A program made the translations under genes and the position numbers. The notes beneath the pieces were generated by a model. It saw only the letters and a program-made list of their open reading frames with translations. It had not been told where the DNA came from and ran no database searches. A DNA stretch of 64,000 bases from Luteolibacter sp. Y139 (lineage in GTDB: Bacteria; Verrucomicrobiota; Verrucomicrobiia; Verrucomicrobiales; Akkermansiaceae), in assembly GCF_038066715.1 (NCBI RefSeq), contig NZ_JBBUKT010000016.1, positions 81,335 to 145,334 of the forward strand, read 5' to 3'. Numbering within the stretch: position 1 is the stretch's first letter; each line of letters starts with the position of its first letter. Positions 1 through 9,065 of this stretch are shown here, piece by piece.

Positions 1-1180
1 CGCCGAGGAAGGTTCCGGCCGGACTCGCCTCAGGCGCATCCGAGACGCCGAGATGAAGCGCGCCGTCCGCGATCTTGATAGTGGGTGAGTGACGAAGATC
101 CCACTGCCATGCGAGTGCCGGTTTTGGATTGTCGAAAGAGTTCGCGAAATCCGCGGGGCTCGCCGCCTGCTGCTTGCCGAAGGGCGAGATTCCCGTCGCG
201 CGAGGTGTTGGACCACCTGCGAAGACTGGCCAGCCATTGTCCTGCCAAGAGATTTCGCCGAGAAGACCCTGCCGGCCGGTGTAGACATTCTCCTTCGCGT
301 TGTACGCGTGATAGAGGAAGAAGTCCCGCTTGTCCGGAAGCGTGACGAGGGTGCCGTGACCCGGGCACTTCCATTCGTCGCCGCCGGAAAGGATGGGATT
401 CACGGGAGACGGTTCCCACGGGCCTTTCAGGCTCTTGGCACGAGAGACTTCGAGCTGATAGTCGCAGCCGCGGCCGCAGCAGCCCTTGGTGGAATAGAAG
501 ACGTAATACCAATCACCGCGACGGGTCATGACCTGGCCTTCGGCAGAGATTGGCTTGCCGCCTTCCTGCAAGAGTTCAAACGGCTCGCCCTTTAGCTTCA
601 GGGCATCGTCCGTCATTTCGCTGGCGAGCAGGGAAACGGGGCGGTTCTTTTCCAGGCCATACGCTTTCCAGGAGAAGTAGAGCTTGCCGTCGTTATCCTT
701 GAAAACGAAGCCGTCGATCGCCTCGGAGCCCCACTCCAGGATGATGCCTTTGTCGGTGAATCCTTTCGCCGGGTCGTCGCTCGTGGCCACGCCGATCACC
801 GAGACGTTGTCGGATTTCCTACGGGCCGTGTAGTAGACGTAGAAGGTGCCGTTGTGGTGGTACAGCTCGGGTGCCCAGAAGCTGCCGGACGTCCATTCCG
901 GCATCTTTTCAAAGACGTGGCCGATCTGCTGCCAATTGACGAGGTCCTTCGACGTGTAGATCGGGTAGTGAGGCGCCCATTCGGAAGAAGTACCCGCCGC
1001 ATAGTAGGTGTCGCCGACGAGGATGATGCTCGGATCGCAGAAGTCTCCGCCGATCACCGGATTGCGGTAGGTGACGGCGGGTGCTTCCTGAGCCTGCGCC
1101 TTGAACGCTCCTCCGCAGAGAGCAAGGCCAGCAAAGGTCGAGATCAACGCGAAGGCGCCAACGTTGGAGCGGGGATTCAT
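1..1180 (-). CDS. secreted glycoside hydrolase family 43 protein, 3' end beyond window
   Basis: The gene reads leftward from the ATG at 1178-1180 and is still open at base 1, so its C-terminus is missing. About 393 codons are visible. A signal peptide (residues 1-31, ending AQAQ) precedes a five-bladed beta-propeller of the GH43 type. Expected GH43 acids are present: Asp49 in FCDPS (base), an Asp in EAIDGF (pKa modulator) and a Glu in SAEGQ (acid). The visible end (near GALHLGV) looks like the start of the beta-sandwich often found after the propeller in beta-xylosidases and arabinofuranosidases. The likely role is extracellular or periplasmic cleavage of arabinan or xylan side chains; the exact substrate cannot be read. 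An in-frame stop lies just upstream of this start. A second GH43 protein is encoded at 15.7 kb. Confidence 0.9.
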   Translation of the reverse strand, partial: MNPRSNVGAFALISTFAGLALCGGAFKAQAQEAPAVTYRNPVIGGDFCDPSIILVGDTYYAAGTSSEWAPHYPIYTSKDLVNWQQIGHVFEKMPEWTSGSFWAPELYHHNGTFYVYYTARRKSDNVSVIGVATSDDPAKGFTDKGIILEWGSEAIDGFVFKDNDGKLYFSWKAYGLEKNRPVSLLASEMTDDALKLKGEPFELLQEGGKPISAEGQVMTRRGDWYYVFYSTKGCCGRGCDYQLEVSRAKSLKGPWEPSPVNPILSGGDEWKCPGHGTLVTLPDKRDFFLYHAYNAKENVYTGRQGLLGEISWQDNGWPVFAGGPTPRATGISPFGKQQAASPADFANSFDNPKPALAWQWDLRHSPTIKIADGALHLGVSDAPEASPAGTFLG

Positions 1181-1237
1181 GGACCCATGAGGCCCTCATC
1201 ATGCCGGAAAAAGCAAGGAACCTGTGAATCTTCGCCA

Positions 1238-1783
1238 CTACCCCTGATTCAATATGATGTCGTCCGCGTTGAAGAGCTTGCCGTCCGGACCGGCGGAGCG
1301 CAGCCCGAGGACATCACGCGAGACCGGATGGAAGTAATAGGGCGTGCCCCAGCGATCCAACAGCCTGCCGGTGCTTGAGATAGCTGGGTGCTTCGCGGGC
1401 AGCACCGCGAAACCCTTGTCATTCCGGCCGGTGAGCTGACTGACGATCTCATCGTTTTCTCCCCCTGCGGGACTCGCCCCTTCGTTCGCCTTGCGGAAGA
1501 TGGTCACCAATACATCCAGTATCTCCAAATCGTCCGCCGTAGTCGTGTCGGGCGCATTCAGCCGTCCCGCAATCTCGGCGGCTTCAGGAAGCAGCGTGAT
1601 GGCAGGTTGGGATTTCCGCACCAATGTGGGAGGCCGTTTGACATCTCCATAGTCGCACAATGCGGGCGTCGCTACGGGAGCCCCACCAAGGGTGGAGGAA
1701 GACACCGCGGCCTTCCTCCACCCGATGGAGATTCCGATCATCGTCAGGGCGATTCCTGAAAGGAGGATCGTTTGTTTTTTCAT
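1238..1783 (-). CDS. membrane-anchored GspG-like small protein
   Basis: A 181-residue protein with a single N-terminal hydrophobic segment (about residues 5-22) and a C-terminal motif of the type D-R-W-G-T-P-Y-Y-F-H followed by RSAGPDGKLFNADDI. That motif is the end of the type II secretion major pseudopilin GspG fold, where the Asp residues bind calcium. The N-terminus lacks a prepilin G/FTLxE cleavage site, so this is not a normal pseudopilin. It starts 14 bases after the DUF1501 gene and follows the DUF1800 gene, so it is probably third in one operon. The open frame extends 38 codons further up, but those codons lie inside the DUF1501 gene and encode no membrane segment, so I chose the ATG before KKQTI. 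Function is unknown; a role in an envelope complex with its neighbours is inference. Confidence 0.75.
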   Translation of the reverse strand: MKKQTILLSGIALTMIGISIGWRKAAVSSSTLGGAPVATPALCDYGDVKRPPTLVRKSQPAITLLPEAAEIAGRLNAPDTTTADDLEILDVLVTIFRKANEGASPAGGENDEIVSQLTGRNDKGFAVLPAKHPAISSTGRLLDRWGTPYYFHPVSRDVLGLRSAGPDGKLFNADDIILNQG

Positions 1784-1797
1784 CGGCCCAATCCAGA

Positions 1798-3312
1798 TCA
1801 GAGGAACCCGAGATTCGCGCTGCTGCCGAAGGGATCTTCGAAGCGTGAGAGGTTCGGGAAGATGTCCGCAAGGTAGGTCGGCGAAACGCCGAGCCACTTG
1901 GCGGACACGGAGGCATACTGATCGACGGAGGTCGTGGGGATCCAGCGGCCGCGATTGCTGGACCCGGCATCGAGTCCCGCGCCGAGCACCAGCGAGGGGA
2001 ACGAGCCATAGATCTGGCCGCCATTCACCGGCCCTCCGAGCACGATCTGGTGACCACCCCAGCCGTGGTCGGAGCCCGCGGTCGCGGCATCCTGTCCATT
2101 CGGCGTCAGCGTGCGGGTGAAGTCCGAGTGGGTGATGGTCACCACGTTGTCATTCACGCCGAGCGCCTTCAGCGTGTCGCTGAACGCCTTCAGGCTATTG
2201 CCCAGCTCTCCTAACAGATTGTTCTGGGCATCGAGCTGGTCCTGGTGGGTATCGAAGCCGCCGATGCTCGCGAAGAAGATCTGGCGGCTGTTCCCCAGCG
2301 CGGTGCGCCCCGCGATCAGCTTGGCAATTGCCTTGAGCTGGTCGCCGAGGTTCGACTGCGCATTCAGGAACAAGTTGTCGAAATCGACGCCCGTGGCGGC
2401 GGCGGCCGTGAGTGCCGCGCCGACGAGGCCTTCATTCGCGCGAGCCCGCTTCACGACCTTCGCATGATCATCATCGAGCAAGTGCTGGTAGGTGTGGTTC
2501 GTGATGTCATCGAAGGCCTTGAGCCGTTTGCCGACGGTGGTCGTCTTGTAGCTGCCGTCGCCATTCAGGGCATTGCCATAGGGATTGCCACCGGCGGCGT
2601 AGCCCGCCAAGGGGATCGCTCCGTCCGAAGTCACCGCGTATTGGACCTCCTGGTCCGCCACTTGCAGGCTGTTGATTCCGGAGAGGCTCACCGAAAGAGA
2701 CACTTGTCCCTGCGCATAGCCTTGCGAGGCGAGGAGATCCGCAATGCGACCACCCCAGCCGCGGCTGAACGGCTGGTCTGGCACCGAGCTCTGCCACTGG
2801 ACCTGCTGGTCGGAGTGAGAGAAAAGCTGCGGCGGCAGCGGCACCGTGCCCGCGTTATAGTCGGCCCGTGTGGTCGGATACACCAGCGTTCCCACGTTCG
2901 CGACGAAGGCGAGCTCGCCGCTGTTGAAGAGCTGGGCGAGACCTCCGGCCGCGGGATGCACGCCGTAGTCCGCACCTGCTCCTGTCAGGGGAATCGAAGC
3001 GGGCTGACCTGCCACGTAGGCGGGATCATTCGCATCGAGGATCTTCAGCACGCCGCGCGCACTCTTGTATTGGCTATACGAGCCGTGGCCCTGGCGCGGG
3101 ATGAGCAAGTTATTCGAGTCGTTTCCGCCGAAGAGGAAGAGCACGACCAGGGCCTTGTAGTCGCCCGTCGGAACTCCTTGCGCGAGGGCCGAGTTCACCA
3201 ACCGCAAGTGAGCCAAGGTGTTAATCACTCCCGTCATGCCAAGCGAAGCGCAAGCAGACTGGCGGAGGAAAGAGCGGCGATTCTGCAGCGAGTCTTTGTC
3301 CTGTGATTTCAT
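1798..3312 (-). CDS. DUF1501 family protein, Tat-exported
   Basis: A 504-residue protein of the DUF1501 family, related to the alkaline phosphatase/sulfatase superfamily fold and abundant in Planctomycetes and Verrucomicrobia. The N-terminus carries a twin-arginine signal (NRRSFLRQ, residues about 11-18) and a hydrophobic stretch to about residue 45. Family landmarks include LFLFGGNDSNN near residue 60, the SHSDQQVQW region, IGGFDTHQDQ and the late GSDHGWGGH motif. It begins 19 bases after the stop of the DUF1800 gene, and the DUF1800-DUF1501 order is the usual one, so the two are almost certainly co-transcribed. Biochemical function of the pair is not established. Stop codon, length and start agree with the family. 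Confidence 0.9.
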   Translation of the reverse strand: MKSQDKDSLQNRRSFLRQSACASLGMTGVINTLAHLRLVNSALAQGVPTGDYKALVVLFLFGGNDSNNLLIPRQGHGSYSQYKSARGVLKILDANDPAYVAGQPASIPLTGAGADYGVHPAAGGLAQLFNSGELAFVANVGTLVYPTTRADYNAGTVPLPPQLFSHSDQQVQWQSSVPDQPFSRGWGGRIADLLASQGYAQGQVSLSVSLSGINSLQVADQEVQYAVTSDGAIPLAGYAAGGNPYGNALNGDGSYKTTTVGKRLKAFDDITNHTYQHLLDDDHAKVVKRARANEGLVGAALTAAAATGVDFDNLFLNAQSNLGDQLKAIAKLIAGRTALGNSRQIFFASIGGFDTHQDQLDAQNNLLGELGNSLKAFSDTLKALGVNDNVVTITHSDFTRTLTPNGQDAATAGSDHGWGGHQIVLGGPVNGGQIYGSFPSLVLGAGLDAGSSNRGRWIPTTSVDQYASVSAKWLGVSPTYLADIFPNLSRFEDPFGSSANLGFL

Positions 3313-3331
3313 GGTGAGGAATGGTGTGGGA

Positions 3332-6300
3332 TTACTTCTGGTTCACGTATTCCGGTGAGGTGGCGAGCAGGTAGAGCAGCTCCTTCACCCGCACGGCGGT
3401 GGTGGTGGCAGCATCGAGTGATGCGGCCGATTGGATGATGATGCTGCGTGGATTTGGCGTGGCTGCGCTGGCGTAGCTCGCCTTGAAGTTCCCCGCAGTG
3501 AGCAGCAGATCGAGTTGGTCGAGCACCGCCGTGGACGCTTGAGTGACACTGTCGCCTGCGGTGATCCGCGCGTCGTAGAGCTGCTCGTAGACGGTGCGAT
3601 CAAGCTTCACGTTTTCCTCCAGCGCATCGGTCGAGCCGACCAGCCGGTTCACGTTCTGGCCGTCATTGTTCTGGATGATGGTGTTCGCGTAGTTGGTGGT
3701 GCGGATCACGCCGGTCTCCGTGCTCAGTTGGAGCTCGGGAGCGACCAAACCTGCCTCGGCCAGTGCGCCACCCGGATTGAAGCCAGGCAGGAACCAGTTG
3801 AAGACGGTCGGCGCATTCTGTGGCGTCTGAGCGAGTGCGTCGTCCGTGTTCGGATAGCGATACAGCGTGGTGCCGGTGGGGAAGTTGTTGAGTTGGGCCG
3901 CCGGGTAACCGTAGGCGCTCAACGTGGACAGGGGCAGCGATGACTTGCCGTCGAAGGCACGCAGCAACTGGATGTAGCGGACGATTGGTTCCTTCTGCTT
4001 GCCGGAGCCGACTTGCTGCACGAGCGACAGGTCACGCGCTTCCGGATCGAGGAGGATGGCCCTGAAGACCGCCTTCAACGCTCCGCGGGTGCCGGAGCCG
4101 TTGTTCTCGAACTTCTGCGCGACGCGATAGACGTAGCCGCGGCTCGGGTTGGAAGTGACCAGCCGTTGGATCAGTTGCCGGCTGACAAATGGTCCGACAT
4201 TCGGATGAGCGAAGATGATGTCCAACGCCGCATCCAGATCCGCCTGGCCTGCGAGACCGGCAGTGATGTTGCTTCCCAGCACGGTCTTCGCGCCGGTGTC
4301 GTGATAGGCCGCGAAGTTCTTCAGCGGATTCGTCCACGATGCCTGGTAGTAGGCCGGGCCGTTTCCTTGGAAGAAATTCGTATTGTCCTGCACCGGGTAA
4401 CCGGAGCCCGCCGCGCCGTTCTTCTTGCTGAAGCTCCAGCCGGTGAAGACACGGGCGAGGTTCGTGATGTCGTCGTTGTCGTAGGTCGCGATCGGCAGGC
4501 CATCGCTTCCCAGCTTCAGCGTGCCATCCGGATGAAGCTCCACGAGACCGATGGAGAACAGCTGAAGGATCTCCCGCGCGAAGTTCTCGTCCGGGCTGAT
4601 CAGCACGTTGCCATTGCCGTCCGTCACCTCCTTCTGGTTCTGAAGGTGGCTGAGGTATTTCCCCATCACCGGGCTCTTGCTCACGTCCCCGAGCAGGGTG
4701 CGGAAATTTCCGTCCGCGCGGGTGCCGAGCTGGTCGTAGTAGTTCGCAAGGCCATAGTGCTTGTTGCGAAGCAGGGCGAGATCCTCCGAGACCACGAACA
4801 GCTCACTCAACGCGAAGGCAGCCCGCTGACGGAGCTGGTCCTGTGCCTTCGTCGAAATGAGCCACCAGCCGCGGCGACGATTGTGGTAGGACGGTTCGTC
4901 GTTGTTCGTGAAGTTCGAGGGCGAGGCACCGCGCAGGTTCCACTCGTGGGCATCCGCCGCTTCGGTGTAGTCTAATAGCTTGGTCTGATCGTAGGCGAAC
5001 TGGGTATCGATCCACGCCGAGTAGGCCGCGATGCGGTCGCCGCCATACGTGGTCTGGATCGAGTTCACCAGTGCATCGATCTCCGCCTTGGTCGGACCGA
5101 AGGTTGCCTGGGTCAGGAAGCGGGACACGTCACGCGTCAGCGCATCACCCGTCAGCACCGCTGGTGTGGGCGGCGCGGGTGGCGCCGTGAAGGTGCTGGA
5201 GCCGGTCTGCCGCGTGAAGGTGCCTGCAATCTCTCCGCCGGGATAGGTGCCGGTGCCGATGTTCAGGTAAACCCACTTGCCGCCACTCTGAAAGAGGCCA
5301 TCGATGAGATCCTGCCCGGCCAGCGCGCCGACGGGATTGATGGTCCAGGTTTCATTCGACACCTGGCCGATCGGCAGGGTGGGCCGCAGTTCCGGTCCCA
5401 CGCCCGAGGTCACGCCGTATCGCAGGTAGGCATTCACCTGATTCGATGTCAGGCCGCTGAAGCTGAGATTCACCCGTGCCGCGGTCTTCGATCCATTCAA
5501 AAACAGCGTCGCGACACCGGAGCCATAGCTCTGCGCCGTGCCCTGCCGGGTGAGATAGGCCACGAACAGCTGCTCGTTCTGCGGTGCATCGGTCGCGTCC
5601 TTGATCTTCACCGTCGCCGCGTTCGGCGAACCGACGGAGTATCCCGAGCCGGTGGAAACCGTAAGCGAAACGCTCTCCGGATACTCCTCCAGCGCATCAA
5701 GCGTGGGAACGATGAACACCGTTCGAGTAGTCTCCCCGGCCGCGAAGGAAACGGAGCCGCTGAGGGTCGCACCGCGGTCGTCCTTCACCACATAATCGCC
5801 GGACGATGCCGTGCCACCCAAGGCGAAAGCCACGGTCGCCGGTGCCACACCGTTTCGGGTGATCAGGAATGCAGCACGTCCGCCCTCTTTCTCAAAGGCA
5901 TCCGGTGCCAAGGTGGTGACGGTGATGCTGCCGCTGCCATTCGCGGCATTCGGATTGGTCCCGTAAGTCTGCTCGGCGAGGTTGTTGAGCCCGTCGCCAT
6001 CGGGATCGAGCGTGGCGTCGGCGGCGTTGTTAGGATTCAGGCCGTTGGCGAGCTCCCATGCATCGGGCAGCCCGTCCTCATCCGTGTCCAACGCTCCGGC
6101 GATTGAGAGAAAGCCGGTTTTCTCCGCGGTGTGGGCCACGTTGACGTCCAGCGACGTTTCCTCCTGCAGGCGCAGGTCCGCGCCGATCGCGCTGAGATTG
6201 CGGAAGCGCAGGGTCACCGGATCGGTGTCGTTGCGCGTCTGCACGTCCGCGAAGAGGAGGGGATCAGCGACCTTCCGGGTGAAGGACTGCGACTTGAAGA

Positions 6301-7780
6301 ACTCTGTCACGTCCGCCGCTGTCACGACCGTGTTCACCGAAAGGAAAGGCGGCGTGATGAGACGGCCATTGCCCTGCTGCACCGCCAGGTAGTGCACCGC
6401 CTCGTTGACGTGCGTCTGATCCTGCGCGGCTTCTTCTTCGAGCCTAACAGAGAAGCCCGTGGCCGTGACTCCGCTGATTCGCGACTTCACCGCACTGGTG
6501 CCATTGCGTGTCGTCGTCTGCGTGAGCACCACCGGAGCCGCGGCAAATGCTTCCGAGAAAGTCAGTGCCGTGGCTGCCTGATTCACAGCGCTCGCACGTC
6601 CAAACTGCCAAAGCAGGCCACCGATGATGTAGCTGCCCTCCTCCGCCACCAGGTAGTGCACCTGCTCCTGCGCATGCGCGCCGTCCTGATAGTCCCATTC
6701 GTCGAGCTGCCACTCGAAGCCCGTCGAGGTCACATTGCGGACGCGGATCCCCACCGGCTCAGCATCGTTCTGCGTCGATGGTCCGAAGATGACGACCGGG
6801 TTCGCGTAGCTCGTGGAAAAGTTCACGGTCTGCCAAGTGCTCGCAGTCGCTTGGGCTTGCACTAGCTCGCCAAGCTCCAGCTTCGAACGCACCTCGCCTT
6901 CGGTTTCGCCAAGCACCAGGAAGCCGACATCCTCGGCATTGCCATGCAAGGTTTCTGTCCCCGCCGATTGCTCCTCTTGCAGGAAGATCTCCACTCCCGT
7001 GCTGCTGAGGTTCCGGCGCCGGATCACGAAAGGATCCACACCATTGTTCGTCTGCGACTGCGCGAAGATCAGTGGCTGCCGCACCGTGCTGCCGAAGGTG
7101 ATCGCCTTCCACGCATCGGTGACGTTCGCGCCGGTCTTGGCCGCCTGGAAGACCGCACCATCCAAGGTGCCGGTGGAAGGCGCGATCGCGATCCAGCCGA
7201 CCGACTCATTCGAAAGCGTCGCCGTATCCGACTCCTGCGTGATCGTCTTGAGCTGGAAATTTGTGGTGGTCACCGCCTGCACGCGGCTCGTCACCGCCTT
7301 GGCATTCGCGGTCGACTCTACCTGGGCCAGCACCACCGGAGCCGCGCTGAAGCCGCTGCCCAACGTCACCGTCTGCAAGGTGCGGGTCACGCTGGTGGTT
7401 CGACCCGCCTGCCAGGTCTTTCCATCGATCGTGTGCGTCCCCGGCTCGATCGCGAGGTAGTTCAGGGTCTCCTGACCGTGGACCCCATCAAGGTAGTCCC
7501 ACTCATCGATCTGGTATTCGAAGCCGGTCGCCGTGACATTGCGGACGCGCGCCGCGAAGCCTGCGGCATCCGCATTCGTGGCTGTGCCGAGCACCACCAC
7601 CGGAGTCGACGGAAAGGCCGTGGTGAAGGTCACCGCTTTCCACGTGCCGGCGTTCGGCTGGGAAAGAATCAGCGATCCGGATTCATACTTCGGGGCGGCT
7701 ATCACGCTGGTGGCGAGACCAGCAGACAACAAGGAGCTAAGGACGGCGCTACGGCGCCATCCGGGTAAAGGATAGTTCAT
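3332..7780 (-). CDS. giant secreted H-lectin / Calx-beta / CHRD / DUF1800 fusion
   Basis: A 1482-residue secreted mosaic protein. The start is the ATG at 7778-7780, because the 40 codons above it (rich in Arg and Pro) precede the obvious signal peptide. After the signal (residues 1-29) come about six H-type-lectin-like beta repeats (roughly 30-560), recognised by phrases such as VRNVTATGFEYQIDEWDY and a following DGxHxxE. A calcium-binding DxDxDGLPDAWE segment follows (about 563-615), then a Calx-beta domain (617-730), a CHRD domain (735-866) and a full DUF1800 domain (880-1482), starting LTRDVSRFLTQATFGPT. Ordinary DUF1800 proteins have about 450-600 residues, so the N-terminal 880 residues are an accretion. 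It heads a probable three-gene operon with DUF1501 and the GspG-like gene. The lectin repeats suggest glycan binding at the cell surface. The 289 bases upstream, to 8069, contain no convincing gene. Confidence 0.88.
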   Translation of the reverse strand: MNYPLPGWRRSAVLSSLLSAGLATSVIAAPKYESGSLILSQPNAGTWKAVTFTTAFPSTPVVVLGTATNADAAGFAARVRNVTATGFEYQIDEWDYLDGVHGQETLNYLAIEPGTHTIDGKTWQAGRTTSVTRTLQTVTLGSGFSAAPVVLAQVESTANAKAVTSRVQAVTTTNFQLKTITQESDTATLSNESVGWIAIAPSTGTLDGAVFQAAKTGANVTDAWKAITFGSTVRQPLIFAQSQTNNGVDPFVIRRRNLSSTGVEIFLQEEQSAGTETLHGNAEDVGFLVLGETEGEVRSKLELGELVQAQATASTWQTVNFSTSYANPVVIFGPSTQNDAEPVGIRVRNVTSTGFEWQLDEWDYQDGAHAQEQVHYLVAEEGSYIIGGLLWQFGRASAVNQAATALTFSEAFAAAPVVLTQTTTRNGTSAVKSRISGVTATGFSVRLEEEAAQDQTHVNEAVHYLAVQQGNGRLITPPFLSVNTVVTAADVTEFFKSQSFTRKVADPLLFADVQTRNDTDPVTLRFRNLSAIGADLRLQEETSLDVNVAHTAEKTGFLSIAGALDTDEDGLPDAWELANGLNPNNAADATLDPDGDGLNNLAEQTYGTNPNAANGSGSITVTTLAPDAFEKEGGRAAFLITRNGVAPATVAFALGGTASSGDYVVKDDRGATLSGSVSFAAGETTRTVFIVPTLDALEEYPESVSLTVSTGSGYSVGSPNAATVKIKDATDAPQNEQLFVAYLTRQGTAQSYGSGVATLFLNGSKTAARVNLSFSGLTSNQVNAYLRYGVTSGVGPELRPTLPIGQVSNETWTINPVGALAGQDLIDGLFQSGGKWVYLNIGTGTYPGGEIAGTFTRQTGSSTFTAPPAPPTPAVLTGDALTRDVSRFLTQATFGPTKAEIDALVNSIQTTYGGDRIAAYSAWIDTQFAYDQTKLLDYTEAADAHEWNLRGASPSNFTNNDEPSYHNRRRGWWLISTKAQDQLRQRAAFALSELFVVSEDLALLRNKHYGLANYYDQLGTRADGNFRTLLGDVSKSPVMGKYLSHLQNQKEVTDGNGNVLISPDENFAREILQLFSIGLVELHPDGTLKLGSDGLPIATYDNDDITNLARVFTGWSFSKKNGAAGSGYPVQDNTNFFQGNGPAYYQASWTNPLKNFAAYHDTGAKTVLGSNITAGLAGQADLDAALDIIFAHPNVGPFVSRQLIQRLVTSNPSRGYVYRVAQKFENNGSGTRGALKAVFRAILLDPEARDLSLVQQVGSGKQKEPIVRYIQLLRAFDGKSSLPLSTLSAYGYPAAQLNNFPTGTTLYRYPNTDDALAQTPQNAPTVFNWFLPGFNPGGALAEAGLVAPELQLSTETGVIRTTNYANTIIQNNDGQNVNRLVGSTDALEENVKLDRTVYEQLYDARITAGDSVTQASTAVLDQLDLLLTAGNFKASYASAATPNPRSIIIQSAASLDAATTTAVRVKELLYLLATSPEYVNQK

Positions 7781-8069
7781 GTTAGAAACGTAAGGATTTC
7801 CAACGCCAGGAGCCACGTGGCCTGGGGCGAGGATTGGATTTCTCGGTTGCTTGGTCGCCCGGAGCCTTCCGGGCTGGAACCGCCGCCGTGGGGAAAACAC
7901 GGTGGGCGAAATCGACGATCCTCTTCAGAGGTCTCAGTCGGCACTCAGGGACGCGGATTCACCGCGCAACCTTGAGCTGATCGAATCCTTACTAACTTGA
8001 GCGCTTTAGGCAATGAATAATTTCAAATCGGGATTCGACCCGAATGAAATCTCGCTAAGTCGCTCTCCC

Positions 8070-8411
8070 TCAATCCTCCTCCACATGCTTGCGCAGCCGC
8101 ACCAGTGCGCGGTCCCAGCCAGCGGAGATGCCACCGAGAAATTCGCGGGCCTGGCGAAGCGGGCTCTCCTCCAGCGTGTAGAGGCGCTCGCGACCTTCCT
8201 TGCGCGCGGAAACCACGCCCGCTTCTTCCAAGACTAACAGATGCTTCGTCACCCCCTGCCGCGTTACGGGCAGCCCTTCGCCTAGCTCGCTCACGGAAAG
8301 GGGTGAGCGCTCGACGAGGCGATGCACCAGATGAAGCCGCGTGGCATCTCCCAGCGCGGAGAAGACACGCGACATCGCCGGATCGTTGGGACGTGACGGA
8401 GGCTTGGGCAT
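8070..8411 (-). CDS. ArsR-family winged-helix repressor
   Basis: A 113-residue DNA-binding regulator with the ArsR winged helix. It has FSALGDATRLHLVHRL (helices 1-2), LPVTRQGVTKHLLVLEEAG (recognition helix, about residues 48-66) and a wing RKEGRERLYTLEE. No Cys-rich metal site is visible, so it belongs to the non-metal branch usually paired with an SRPBCC protein. The start ATG overlaps the stop of the SRPBCC gene by one base (TGATG), so the two are translationally coupled and co-transcribed. It probably represses its own operon through the paired inverted repeats at 8940-9001. The inducer is unknown. Family assignment is firm. Confidence 0.9.
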   Translation of the reverse strand: MPKPPSRPNDPAMSRVFSALGDATRLHLVHRLVERSPLSVSELGEGLPVTRQGVTKHLLVLEEAGVVSARKEGRERLYTLEESPLRQAREFLGGISAGWDRALVRLRKHVEED

Positions 8412-8938
8412 CAGGACGCGCTCTCTTTATCAAGATACTTGGCGATGTTCTCCAGTTGCGATTCCCAGCCGCCGGTATTCATCAGGAAGGCACGCTTGCG
8501 CCGTGCGGGTGGCACGTTGTCGAAGCCGGACTCCACCACCTTCAAGAGCGTGCCATCGCCTTCGTCGGTGAGGTGGAACTCGACAAGTGTCTTCGGCTCG
8601 GTCTCCGGATCGATGCCGGCGTCGATCCCGAAGGGAATCCAGCGAAACGCGAATCGATGCTCGGGTTCGATGGCCTCCACCACGCAGAAGACTTCCGGAA
8701 GAACCTTCGCGATCGGTGATGGCGGTAGGCCGAGTTCCTTCAACCATTCATCGATCATCTCCTGCGAGAACTCACCCTTGAAGCGGCCCTTGATGGGCTT
8801 GCCCGCTACCCAAGGTCCATCGAGCTCGACGCCGAACCACGCACCGAATTCGCGGCTGTCGGTGATGGCTCGCCACACGCGCGCGCGGGGCGAACGGAGA
8901 ACGATCTGTTTTTCAATGCGATCGGTAACGTCATTCAT
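8411..8938 (-). CDS. SRPBCC / AHSA1-like protein
   Basis: A 175-residue protein of the SRPBCC (START/Bet v1-like) superfamily, subgroup similar to the Aha1 C-terminal domain. Landmarks are the N-terminal IEKQIVLRSPRARVWRAITD, EFGAWFGVEL near residue 35, and a C-terminal GGWESQLENIAKYL helix. The fold has a hydrophobic ligand cavity. In ArsR-coupled pairs it is presumed to bind or process a small hydrophobic compound, but no substrate is known here. I chose the ATG at 8936-8938; a TTG two codons upstream would fall in the inverted-repeat operator. It is the first gene of a two-gene operon with the ArsR repressor. Confidence 0.87.
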   Translation of the reverse strand: MNDVTDRIEKQIVLRSPRARVWRAITDSREFGAWFGVELDGPWVAGKPIKGRFKGEFSQEMIDEWLKELGLPPSPIAKVLPEVFCVVEAIEPEHRFAFRWIPFGIDAGIDPETEPKTLVEFHLTDEGDGTLLKVVESGFDNVPPARRKRAFLMNTGGWESQLENIAKYLDKESAS

Positions 8939-8939
8939 G

Positions 8940-8957
8940 GGCAACTAATAGGTTGCC
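8940..8957. promoter_or_regulatory. candidate ArsR operator 1
   Basis: A perfect inverted repeat, GGCAAC, six bases, GTTGCC, ends one base before the SRPBCC start codon. It is well placed to block transcription or translation initiation of the SRPBCC-arsR operon. The same half-site and spacing recur at 8986-9001, which supports a protein-binding role. Assignment to the neighbouring ArsR protein is inference from position. Confidence 0.5.
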
Positions 8958-8985
8958 AAAACGATGCGCCCTCTCCTCCAGAAGC

Positions 8986-9001
8986 GCAACCGAAAAGTTG
9001 C
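8986..9001. promoter_or_regulatory. candidate ArsR operator 2
   Basis: A second inverted repeat, GCAAC, six bases, GTTGC, has its centre 45 bases from operator 1, or about four helical turns. It lies in the region where the promoter of the SRPBCC-arsR operon should be. Spacing and half-sites match operator 1. Confidence 0.45.
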
Positions 9002-9065
9002 TTTTCCTTTAGGCCCGCCTCAGGCGCGCTTCATGGAGGAGATGCAGTAGCCTGACGGGCAAGGC

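Noticed and set aside
8942..8944. TTG start for the SRPBCC gene
   Set aside because: It gives only two extra residues, overlaps the inverted repeat, and an ATG at 8938 is the better start.
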